DNA of 64,000 nucleotides, from the NCBI RefSeq assembly GCF_900142915.1, contig NZ_FRCM01000008.1:306258-370257 (forward strand). Reading direction: 5' to 3'. A program made the translations under genes and the position numbers. This document shows, piece after piece, positions 24,666 to 32,507 of the stretch. Source of the DNA: Mucilaginibacter sp. OK098 (lineage in GTDB: Bacteria > Bacteroidota > Bacteroidia > Sphingobacteriales > Sphingobacteriaceae). The notes under the pieces are model-generated. The model was not told the DNA's origin. It ran no database searches and saw only the letters and a list, made by a program, of their open reading frames with translations. The stretch's first letter is position 1. Each line of letters starts with the position of its first letter.

Positions 24666-24821
24666 GACCGAATGTCCGAAAAGTTCGAAAGTCTAAAAGA
24701 AATTGGCGGTATTGGAAGTTGGTGTACTAGCTTACACGGCATATTAACTTGAATAATTAATTACATTAACCTACTTTTGAACTTTCCGACTTTCGAACTT
24801 TTCGGACTTTCGGACTTTCAA
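24666..24821. repeat. Word-repeat inverted pair (GACTTTCGG) before an ABC transporter gene
   Basis: The left arm (24666-24699) contains CCGAAAAGTTCGAAAGTC. The right arm (24774-24821) contains GACTTTCGAACTTTTCGG and further GACTTTCGG words. The right arm ends 4 bases before the ABC transporter start codon. A solitary related word, TTTCGGACTTTACTGACTT, lies at about 16197. Confidence 0.65.
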
Positions 24822-24825
24822 CTTT

Positions 24826-26613
24826 ATGAAGGACCTCGCATACCTCAACAAATTTTTCTATAAATACCGCTGGCGACTTATTCCCGGTGTCTTGTTTGTT
24901 ATAATTTCAAATATTTTTGGGGTGTTACCGGCGCAGGTTATCAGGGTGGCATTTGACCTGGTTACTGAAAACATAGCCCTTTACCGTCTTTTCTCCGGCT
25001 TTAACAGGCAGGATGTTATTTACCAGATCTTTGGCTCTAGCCTGCTTTTATTTGGGATCCTGGTGCTGGTGTTAGCTTTATTGCGCGGTTTGTTCCTGTT
25101 TTTTATGAGACAAACCATTATCCTGATGTCGCGGCATATTGAGTATGATTTGAAGAACGAGATCTACCATCATTATCAAAAACTGTCCCTCGCTTTTTAT
25201 CGACGCCACAATACCGGCGACCTTATGAACAGGGTAACCGAAGATGTTAGCCGGGTGCGCATGTACCTTGGGCCGGGTATTATGTATACCATAAATACAG
25301 TGGTACTTTTTATAATGGTTATTTACGTTATGCTTACCGTAAATGTAAGGCTTGCCATATTTTCCGTATTGCCCTTACCCATCTTAGCCATAATAATATA
25401 CTACGTAAATAATACCATCAACTTTAGAAGCGAAAAGATCCAGCAGAGATTATCAGCCCTTTCAAGCTTTGTGCAGGAAAATTTTTCAGGGATCAGGGTT
25501 ATCAAATCATATGTGCGCGAAGGGCATGTAACCGGCAAGTTTGCTGCTGAGAGTGAAAATTATAAAACACACTCCATGGAACTTGTTAAAGTACAGGCCA
25601 TGTTTTATCCTTTAATGCTGCTGCTGGTTGGCTTAAGTAACGTTATAACTATGTACATAGGCGGCATTGAAGTAATGAAGGGTAACATTACATCGGGTAA
25701 TATTGCCGAGTTTATAGTTTACCTTAATATGCTTACTTTCCCGGTTATCTCATTAGGCTGGGTTACTTCGCTTATTCAGCGGGCAGCTGCATCACAAAAA
25801 CGGATTAATGAATTTTTACAGCAACAGCCGGAGATCATATCGCCGAATGTTGAAAAAATATCTGTAAACGGACATATCGAATTTAATAATGTATCCTTCA
25901 TTTATCCTGATACCGGCATCCAGGCGCTAAAAAATGTGTCATTTACGGCCAACCCCGGCGAAATGATTGCAATTATTGGTCGCACAGGTTCGGGAAAATC
26001 AACTATCGCCAATTTAATTATGCGGATGTATGATACTACCGGTGGCGAGATTTTGGTTGACCGGGTAGCCATAAATAAGCTCAACCTGGAAGGTTACCGG
26101 TCGCAAATAGGCTTTGTACCGCAAGAGGTGTTCCTGTTTTCAGATACGATAGCCAATAATATTGCTTTCAGCGCTGATGTTTTAGATATGCATAAAGTAT
26201 CGCAAGCCGCAAAAGATGCCGCCGTTTATACAAATATCATGGAACTTGAACAAGGTTTTGAAACGCTGATAGGCGAGCGCGGCATAACACTTTCAGGCGG
26301 ACAAAAGCAACGCGTTTCAATAGCGCGTGCAATAGTTAAACATCCGCAGATCCTGATCTTTGATGATTGCCTGTCGGCTGTTGATACCCGTACAGAGGAA
26401 GAAATATTAAATAACCTTGGCCGTAATATGCAGGGCAAAACCAGTATAATTATTGCCCATCGGATCTCGACTATAAAAAATGCCGATAAAATTTTGGTGA
26501 TGGATAATGGTGAAATTATTGAACAGGGAACCCATGCTTACCTAATGCAGCAAAAAGGCGTTTATTTCGAATTATACGAAAAGCAGCTGCTGGAAGAGGA
26601 AGAAAACGTGTAA
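24826..26613 (+). CDS. ABC exporter, fused permease and ATPase
   Basis: A 595-residue half-transporter of the MsbA/LmrA type that works as a dimer. The N-terminal 330 residues hold about six transmembrane helices with coupling-helix sequence HYQKLSLAFYRRHNTGDLMNRVTEDV. The ATPase has Walker A GRTGSGKST (near 384), the Q-loop, the signature LSGGQKQR (near 489), Walker B ILIFDDCLS (near 508) and the switch histidine in IIAHR. The substrate could be lipid, drug or peptide and cannot be told. The translation start lies directly behind a word-repeat arm. Confidence 0.93.
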   Translation: MKDLAYLNKFFYKYRWRLIPGVLFVIISNIFGVLPAQVIRVAFDLVTENIALYRLFSGFNRQDVIYQIFGSSLLLFGILVLVLALLRGLFLFFMRQTIILMSRHIEYDLKNEIYHHYQKLSLAFYRRHNTGDLMNRVTEDVSRVRMYLGPGIMYTINTVVLFIMVIYVMLTVNVRLAIFSVLPLPILAIIIYYVNNTINFRSEKIQQRLSALSSFVQENFSGIRVIKSYVREGHVTGKFAAESENYKTHSMELVKVQAMFYPLMLLLVGLSNVITMYIGGIEVMKGNITSGNIAEFIVYLNMLTFPVISLGWVTSLIQRAAASQKRINEFLQQQPEIISPNVEKISVNGHIEFNNVSFIYPDTGIQALKNVSFTANPGEMIAIIGRTGSGKSTIANLIMRMYDTTGGEILVDRVAINKLNLEGYRSQIGFVPQEVFLFSDTIANNIAFSADVLDMHKVSQAAKDAAVYTNIMELEQGFETLIGERGITLSGGQKQRVSIARAIVKHPQILIFDDCLSAVDTRTEEEILNNLGRNMQGKTSIIIAHRISTIKNADKILVMDNGEIIEQGTHAYLMQQKGVYFELYEKQLLEEEENV

Positions 26614-26730
26614 AAGAGATCAAAAAATAGAATAATTACAACAAAAGTTCATTATTGTTAGAATAAATACTTGTACTTTGAAAAATTATTTATATTTATG
26701 CCAACCAAAACTAGTTACGATAAATATATT

Positions 26731-27060
26731 ATGGGAGATTTTGAAAACAGAGAGCGTGAAGAGGTTTATTCAAAGAAGGTAAGAGCAGGGAAGAGGACTT
26801 ATTTTTTTGACGTAAAGGCAACCCGTTCAAACGATTATTATGTTACTATTACCGAAAGCAAAAAGCGTTTGGAAGATGGCGTCTTTATTAAGCATAAGAT
26901 CTTTCTTTATAAAGAAGATTTCGAAAAATTTGCTGATGGCTTAAAAGATACTATTGAGTACATAAAAGCAAACCAGGAAGTTGTGGAGAAACGTTACGAA
27001 TACAGCGAAACCCAGGAAGTTGCTAAAACTGCCGATGAGGATTTTTCTTTCGAGATTTAA
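26731..27060 (+). CDS. DUF3276 (PUR-alpha-like) protein
   Basis: A 109-residue protein with the Bacteroidota DUF3276 pattern ENREREEVYSKKVRAGKRTYFFDVKAT, then YYVTITESKKRLEDG, then KIFLYKEDFEKFADGL. The fold is related to PUR-alpha nucleic-acid-binding modules, so RNA or DNA binding is likely but unproven. An in-frame ATG-initiated extension of up to 20 residues exists from 26671; the start at MGDFENREREE (26731) gives the family-typical N-terminus. The closest -7-like sequence upstream (TACTTTG) is one base short of the consensus. A strong terminator follows. Confidence 0.88.
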   Translation: MGDFENREREEVYSKKVRAGKRTYFFDVKATRSNDYYVTITESKKRLEDGVFIKHKIFLYKEDFEKFADGLKDTIEYIKANQEVVEKRYEYSETQEVAKTADEDFSFEI

Positions 27061-27091
27061 TTGAACAAACTAAACTAACTAAACTAATATT

Positions 27092-27120
27092 AACCCCTGC
27101 CTAACCAGCAGGGGTTTTTT
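27092..27120. terminator. Terminator between the DUF3276 gene and mgtE
   Basis: AACCCCTGC and GCAGGGGTT form a 9-base stem around CTAACCA, followed by a T run on the plus strand. It may also slow transcription of the convergent mgtE. Confidence 0.85.
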
Positions 27121-27152
27121 GTTTAGCTAAAAATTTGTTGTAGCCTATTTAC

Positions 27153-28592
27153 CTAAATGCTAAAGCCAGCCGCTCTGGGAATAAGATTATGTATTAAAGC
27201 AGCATGATGTGCCGCTGCCGCAGGATGAAGAATGTCATGCATTATAATTGAGGCAATGCTGAAATAAATTATCAAACCGGTTACGTCAACAAGGGTGGCT
27301 ACAAACGGTGCAGAAGATGTTGCAGGGTCGGCGCCAAGTTTTTTTAATACCAGCGGCAACATCGAACCTGCTAATGACCCCCAAAGCACAACACCAATTA
27401 ATGCAAAGCCAACTGTAAATGCAATAAGCAGCCAATGCGGACCGTAAACGGTACTAAACCCGCTCCATATAGTTATCCTAAAAAAGCCAATCACACCCAA
27501 AATTACCCCCAGCATTAATCCCGAAAGTAATTCCCGGCGCATAACCCGCCACCAATCGGCAACCGTTACCTCGCCTAACGCCATAGCCTGTATAATTAAT
27601 GTTGATGCCTGTGAACCACTATTACCGCCGCTTGATATGATCAGCGGTAAGAAGAATGCCAGCGCTACCACTACCCCTATCTCATCACCAAAATAACCCA
27701 TTGCAGTGGCGGTAAGCATTTCGCCTAAAAACAAAACAATTAGCCAGCCGACACGTTTTTTTACCAGTTTAAATAAATTTATATCAAGGTACGGTTCATC
27801 CAGGGCCTCAGTACCTCCTATCTTTTGGATATCCTCGGTATATTCTTCGTTTGCTATCCACAAAATATCATCAACCGTAACTATACCTAATAACACATTA
27901 GCATCATCCGTAACCGGCAAAGCCACCCTGTTATTCATTCTGAATATGTTGATAGCCTCCTGCTGCGGATCAGTAGCTTTAAGGGCTATCAGCCTTCCGT
28001 CCATTAACTGGCTTATTTTTGTATCAGGATCAACCAATAAAATTTCCCTTATCCGGATATCATCCAGTAAAACACCTTTATCGCCCAACACATATATTAC
28101 ATCAATAGTTTCCGAGTTTTTACCGTATTCGCGAATATGCTTCAGCACCCGCTTAACATCCCAGCTTTTTTTCACTGCAATATAATCAGGCGTCATTAAG
28201 CGGCCTATGCTGTCCTCTTCGTACCCAAGCAATTGCAAAGCTTCTTTCCGGTCGCCAGGTGAAAGGTGCTGTATTAGTTTCTGTACAGCATCACCATGCA
28301 GCTCGCTAAAAAGTGCGGTACGGTCATCCGGAGGCAGCTCATTTATCAATCCGGCAACCCTTTGCCCCGAAATTTTTTTGATAATACGCTCCTGTGTAGG
28401 AAAATCCAGGATGCGGAATACATTTACAGCGCGGTTAAGCGATAATGTTTCAATAAACAAAGGGCCATGTTTAGGAAGTTCATCTATCAGCTCTTCAACT
28501 TCTGATATATTTAAGTTGTTCAAATATTCCTGTAACAGCGTATTATCTTCATTTTCCAGTAATGCGCTTATCTGTTCAACCATTTCTTCCAT
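27153..28592 (-). CDS. mgtE: Magnesium transporter MgtE
   Basis: A 479-residue magnesium channel. Domains run from the helical N-domain (about 20-130, with LPPDDRTALFSELHGDAVQKLIQHL), through paired CBS domains (about 135-255), to a five-helix membrane domain (about 280-460). That domain contains the pore-type segments FFLPLIISSGGNSGSQASTLIIQAMALGEV and LGADPATSSAPFVATLVDVTG. Cytosolic magnesium binding at the CBS/N domains closes the channel in studied homologues. The gene is alone on its strand between two plus-strand genes. Confidence 0.95.
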   Translation of the reverse strand: MEEMVEQISALLENEDNTLLQEYLNNLNISEVEELIDELPKHGPLFIETLSLNRAVNVFRILDFPTQERIIKKISGQRVAGLINELPPDDRTALFSELHGDAVQKLIQHLSPGDRKEALQLLGYEEDSIGRLMTPDYIAVKKSWDVKRVLKHIREYGKNSETIDVIYVLGDKGVLLDDIRIREILLVDPDTKISQLMDGRLIALKATDPQQEAINIFRMNNRVALPVTDDANVLLGIVTVDDILWIANEEYTEDIQKIGGTEALDEPYLDINLFKLVKKRVGWLIVLFLGEMLTATAMGYFGDEIGVVVALAFFLPLIISSGGNSGSQASTLIIQAMALGEVTVADWWRVMRRELLSGLMLGVILGVIGFFRITIWSGFSTVYGPHWLLIAFTVGFALIGVVLWGSLAGSMLPLVLKKLGADPATSSAPFVATLVDVTGLIIYFSIASIIMHDILHPAAAAHHAALIHNLIPRAAGFSI

Positions 28593-28685
28593 AAAAAATC
28601 CTCCGTTTACATATTTAAATCTGCGTGTTTTTTGTATTGCCGCAAAAGTCGTTTATTTTTTCAAATCACGGGCAATTTTTTCTGT

Positions 28686-28693
28686 TATCTTTG
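28686..28693 (+). promoter_or_regulatory. Probable -7 box of ychF
   Basis: TATCTTTG is a perfect TAnnTTTG match. Transcription from here would give a leader of about 85 bases that contains the hairpin at 28710-28773. Confidence 0.5.
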
Positions 28694-28709
28694 CAGCTTT
28701 TTGGGAGTG

Positions 28710-28773
28710 GTTCATAGTTGATAGTTCATGGTTCATGGCAGCTTCTATGAACTATCAACCATGAACCATGAAC
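28710..28773. repeat. Word-repeat hairpin (GTTCATGG) in the ychF leader
   Basis: The left arm (28710-28740) has words GTTCATAGTTGATAGTTCATGG. The right arm (28741-28773) has the complements CTATGAACTATCAACCATGAA. The arms are adjacent, giving a near-continuous hairpin ending 14 bases before the ychF start. Confidence 0.65.
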
Positions 28774-28786
28774 TAATTTATAAAAA

Positions 28787-29890
28787 ATGGGACTTCAATG
28801 TGGTATAGTGGGTTTGCCGAATGTGGGTAAATCAACACTTTTTAATTGTTTATCAAATGCCAAGGCGCAGGCAGCAAACTTTCCGTTTTGCACCATTGAG
28901 CCAAATGTGGGTGTAATAACCGTTCCTGATGAACGCTTAACCAAGCTTACAGAAATAGTTAATCCTAAAAATGTTGTTCCAAATGTTATTGAGATAGTTG
29001 ATATAGCAGGCCTTGTTAAAGGCGCCAGCAAAGGCGAAGGTTTGGGTAACCAGTTTTTAGCCAACATCCGTTCAACCAATGCCATTATACACGTTTTACG
29101 TTGTTTTGATAATGATAATGTGATCCACGTGGATGGTTCTGTTGATCCTATTCGTGATAAGGAGATTATTGATACTGAGCTACAGCTTAAAGATTTGGAT
29201 TCGATAGAAAAGAAGATCCAGAAAGTTGAAAAAATGGCCAAAACAGGAGGCGACAAAGAGGCTAAAAAAACCTTTGATGTGCTTACTGTTTACAAAAATC
29301 ATTTGCTGGCAGGTAAATCAGCCCGTACGGCTCCGGTTGCTGAAGAAGACCAGGAATATATTGCCGACATCTGGCTTTTAACCGCCAAACCGGTAATGTA
29401 CGTTTGTAATGTTGACGAAGCATCGGTTAACACCGGCAATGCTTATGTTGAAAGAGTAAAAGCAGCAGTAAAAGAAGAAAACGCGGAAGTACTGATCATA
29501 TCGGCACAAATAGAATCGGAAATATCCGAGATGGAAACCTACGAAGAACGCCAGATGTTCCTGGACGATTTGGGACTGACAGAATCAGGCGTAAATAAAC
29601 TGATCAAAGCAGCATATAAACTGCTTAACCTGGCCACTTATTTTACTGCAGGTGTACAAGAGGTACGGGCATGGACCATCACCAAAGGCTTTACTGCCCC
29701 ACAGGCCGCAGGTGTTATCCATACCGATTTTGAAAAAGGTTTTATCCGCGCGGAGGTTATAAAATATGAAGATTTTGTAAAATTCAATGGCTCGGAAGCG
29801 ATTATTAAGGAAAACGGTAAATTAGGCGTTGAAGGCAAAACATATATTGTGCAGGATGGCGACATTATGCATTTCAGGTTTAACGTGTAG
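28787..29890 (+). CDS. ychF: Ribosome-associated Obg-family ATPase YchF
   Basis: A 367-residue cytosolic P-loop ATPase of the TRAFAC class. The P-loop is GLPNVGKSTLFN, the switch region is DIAGLVKGASKGEGLGNQFL, the coiled-coil domain has alternating Lys/Glu, and the C-terminal TGS domain covers about 280-365. The nucleotide-specificity motif NVDE replaces NKxD, which is the feature that makes YchF prefer ATP. The length equals the E. coli protein (363). In E. coli it modulates oxidative-stress response. It follows a leader containing a long hairpin. Confidence 0.96.
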   Translation: MGLQCGIVGLPNVGKSTLFNCLSNAKAQAANFPFCTIEPNVGVITVPDERLTKLTEIVNPKNVVPNVIEIVDIAGLVKGASKGEGLGNQFLANIRSTNAIIHVLRCFDNDNVIHVDGSVDPIRDKEIIDTELQLKDLDSIEKKIQKVEKMAKTGGDKEAKKTFDVLTVYKNHLLAGKSARTAPVAEEDQEYIADIWLLTAKPVMYVCNVDEASVNTGNAYVERVKAAVKEENAEVLIISAQIESEISEMETYEERQMFLDDLGLTESGVNKLIKAAYKLLNLATYFTAGVQEVRAWTITKGFTAPQAAGVIHTDFEKGFIRAEVIKYEDFVKFNGSEAIIKENGKLGVEGKTYIVQDGDIMHFRFNV

Positions 29891-29956
29891 AGGAAAGAGA
29901 CAAGAATCAAGAGACCAGGAGTCAAGAAAAATTGTCTGTATATCAGAATGTAAAAA

Positions 29957-29982
29957 GCGTCCCGGATCTCATCCCGGGACGC
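29957..29982 (-). terminator. Terminator of the mannan utilization operon
   Basis: GCGTCCCGG pairs with CCGGGACGC around a short loop. T residues follow only on the minus strand (TTTTTA), so it fits a terminator for transcripts coming from the GH76 gene; no such run exists for ychF. Confidence 0.65.
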
Positions 29983-30109
29983 ATAATCATCATCAAGTGA
30001 TGATAACTAACCTAAACTATTATAAGCCCTTGCGTATTCAACGGAGTTTTTGACGGGTAAAAATTAATTTACTATAGGTAGATATAGGGTCCGCCTTTAA
30101 AGCCTCCGC

Positions 30110-31288
30110 TTACTGAATTTCGCCATCAGCTTTCAACTTCGCTGCCGCTTCAATCATCATTACGCCGCTTAGTTGTGTAGTAAGGTCAGTACTGCCTGAT
30201 GGAAGTATGTTCCAATCGGGACTGATCATCATTGATGGCCTTCCAATACCTTTCAGATAAAGCGTTTGGGCATTTTTTTGCAGAAAATTGGCATATTTAA
30301 TCTTATCAGCGGCATCCAGATCCGGCAATTCGGCTAACAATGTCAGGTACCTTACTGCAACTCCTTTAAACAGACCGCCGTCGCCCTGCCCTTCACTTTT
30401 AAATATACCGTTTGCAGTTAAATTGGGATCTGCAATTGCATTATTTGCTGTAAGAATAGCATCCTGCAGGTAGGCTGGGTCTTTTGTAATGTTATAAAGC
30501 TCAACTGCAGAGCCGATAAACAAACCCTGGTTATAAGTAAATATCCAATTATCCACCTGTCCGTCCTGGTTCCGGTTAATTCCATCAAGCACCACGCCCG
30601 ATGTTGGGTTCACCAATTTGGCTTTCATCCAATTGTAAAGGCTTTTGGCTAAAGCCAGGTCCTCAGGCTTATTTTGCAGTTCATAAAACCGCGCAGCCAA
30701 AATTGTCATATTACCGGTTGACGGGATATTTTTATAGTATAACTGTGTCCGTTGCCAGGCAATACCTCCCCCTGTTATGCTGTTTGAACCGCCTTTAATT
30801 TCAGCATAAAGAATTTGGGCAACGTTCAAATAATCTGCATCGCTGGTGATGTTATAATCCCTCAGGCTCGCATTAGCCAGCCAACCCATATCGTCATAAA
30901 ATTCGTTTGGATATGCACCGCCGTTAGCTATTTTAATACCATTTAACAGCGTTTTCATCCGCTGGGTATAAACCCCGCTTTTTGTTCTTAAATAAGCATC
31001 AGTTAAAACATCCAGCATGTGTGCATTCGGCCAATAGTTGAAGGTGTTGTTGCCGCTATTATTTTGAATAAAGTAATTCCCATCAGCAGATTTAAACGTA
31101 CCATAAGTAAAGGTTTGCAGTGTATCAGCAAGTGATGCATAATTATAAACAAACGGTTTTACTGTAGTGGTATCGGTGTTTTTGGGAGGCGGTACCGAAT
31201 CGTTCTTTTTTGAACAAGACAATAATGCCAACCCAATAAACAACGTTGATATGGTTAGGGTGTAATAATTAATACGTTTGAATTTCAT
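30110..31288 (-). CDS. GH76 alpha-1,6-mannanase lipoprotein
   Basis: A 392-residue surface lipoprotein: the signal ends in the lipobox LLSC (C25), followed by a Pro/Thr linker. The catalytic (alpha/alpha)6 domain carries the GH76 double aspartate in NEFYDDMGWLANA (D132, D133). Other family features are YWPNAHMLDVLTDAYL, GGGIAWQ and GQVDNWIFTYNQGLFIGSAVELY. GH76 enzymes cut alpha-1,6-mannan backbones such as yeast cell-wall mannan. It is the last gene of the susC-susD-susE operon, so it should release oligosaccharides for the SusC/SusD import complex. Confidence 0.92.
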   Translation of the reverse strand: MKFKRINYYTLTISTLFIGLALLSCSKKNDSVPPPKNTDTTTVKPFVYNYASLADTLQTFTYGTFKSADGNYFIQNNSGNNTFNYWPNAHMLDVLTDAYLRTKSGVYTQRMKTLLNGIKIANGGAYPNEFYDDMGWLANASLRDYNITSDADYLNVAQILYAEIKGGSNSITGGGIAWQRTQLYYKNIPSTGNMTILAARFYELQNKPEDLALAKSLYNWMKAKLVNPTSGVVLDGINRNQDGQVDNWIFTYNQGLFIGSAVELYNITKDPAYLQDAILTANNAIADPNLTANGIFKSEGQGDGGLFKGVAVRYLTLLAELPDLDAADKIKYANFLQKNAQTLYLKGIGRPSMMISPDWNILPSGSTDLTTQLSGVMMIEAAAKLKADGEIQ

Positions 31289-31304
31289 AGTGTAGAATTA
31301 AAGA

Positions 31305-31340
31305 TTAATGGGTTACAGCTAATTAGCTGTAACCCATTAA
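31305..31340. repeat. Perfect 36-base palindrome between susE-like and GH76 genes
   Basis: An 18-base arm beginning TTAATGGGTTACAGC is followed directly by its exact reverse complement. It lies between the SusE-like stop and the GH76 start on the minus strand. In RNA it would form a very stable hairpin with a minimal loop. No T run follows on the minus strand, so it is more likely an mRNA-processing or attenuation element than a full terminator. Confidence 0.6.
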
Positions 31341-31346
31341 AGCCGT

Positions 31347-32483
31347 TTATTTTAATGTAATTGTATTGGTATAATTAGGTATACCGGGGCTATAATTAAC
31401 ATTCACATTGGCATTTTTGTTATTGTAACCCGGGTTAACTTTGAAACAAAAATTAAACTGTGAATTATCTACCGGGTACATGTAATAATAAGACGCAGGC
31501 GTTGCAGCAGAAGGGTCCTGGTTATCGGAGTTTATACTTCCATACCATTCTACTGATTGATTTCCGGCTGAATCCATTACAGTAAATTTATACTTGTAAC
31601 GGCTATCCAAACCATATGACTCTTTCGGAATGGTTATAGTGGTGTTATCAATCTCCCACTGGCTGTTACCTATATAAGGTAGTTCAAAATAAACTTTATT
31701 ATCCGGCGCATTAAAGAATCCAACGGAAACAATCTGCGTGATAGTAGCAGCGGCATTACTAAGGTCAATAGAAATTCTGTAAACATTTTTGCTGCCTGTT
31801 ACGGTTGTACTGCCACCTGCCACAACAGAGGAATTGTTTTGTACAGAATATACAGCAGGTGTTCCGCTGTTCTTATCAATTAAAGTGTAGCTACCCGGCT
31901 GTAAAGAAGTGTAAAGCTCAAAAAGGCCATCACCTGTTTTTTTGAAGGCAATTGCCTGTGTAATATCACTACCCTTCTCTGTAGCCGTTCCTGTAAGATA
32001 AAGCGTATTTGGAAGAACAGCAAAGCCGGCAGGCCTGGTTATCTGAATTGTATGAGTTGTTGTACTAACTTTTGCATTGGTTGCTTTAGAAACAATAACA
32101 GTCCATTTTAATGTTCCGGTACTTAACGACGCGATGCCTGCCAGTGATGCAACGGTGTTCAAAACCTTTTGTGTTATTGTGGCCTGTGCCTGCACCCCTG
32201 AGCCATCAGAAAGCACCTTGTAAACCGGTTTGCTGAAATCGCCATCTGCTTTATCAAAAGCTACCTCATAAAGTACCAGGTCCTGTGTTGTGCTTGCACT
32301 CCATTTAAACTGTATACTTGGGCCCGTTGAAGGTGCCAGGGTGAAGCTTGCCGCATTTTCAGGTGCCGCAAGTGCGGTTACCGGGGCTACGTCGGTATTA
32401 AGGGCCCTTGTATCCTTTTTACAGGAAGTTATTGCTATAATGGCTAACATAACCACAAAGCTTAATTTTATAAAAGTCTTCAT
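31347..32483 (-). CDS. SusE/SusF-like outer-membrane lipoprotein
   Basis: A 378-residue lipoprotein (signal then ITSC, C21). Ig-like beta domains follow: the N-terminal SusE-type segment (about 27-140, ending TLKWTVIVSKATNAKVSTTTHTIQITRP) and C-terminal starch-binding-like domains with LYLTGTATEKG and YFELPYIGNSQWEIDNTTITIP. In characterised loci such proteins bind polysaccharide on the cell surface. The ligand is inferred to be a mannan because the gene sits between susD and GH76. It lies 24 bases after susD. Confidence 0.87.
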   Translation of the reverse strand: MKTFIKLSFVVMLAIIAITSCKKDTRALNTDVAPVTALAAPENAASFTLAPSTGPSIQFKWSASTTQDLVLYEVAFDKADGDFSKPVYKVLSDGSGVQAQATITQKVLNTVASLAGIASLSTGTLKWTVIVSKATNAKVSTTTHTIQITRPAGFAVLPNTLYLTGTATEKGSDITQAIAFKKTGDGLFELYTSLQPGSYTLIDKNSGTPAVYSVQNNSSVVAGGSTTVTGSKNVYRISIDLSNAAATITQIVSVGFFNAPDNKVYFELPYIGNSQWEIDNTTITIPKESYGLDSRYKYKFTVMDSAGNQSVEWYGSINSDNQDPSAATPASYYYMYPVDNSQFNFCFKVNPGYNNKNANVNVNYSPGIPNYTNTITLK

Positions 32484-32507
32484 TTTTTCTGTTTTATGGA
32501 TTATGAA

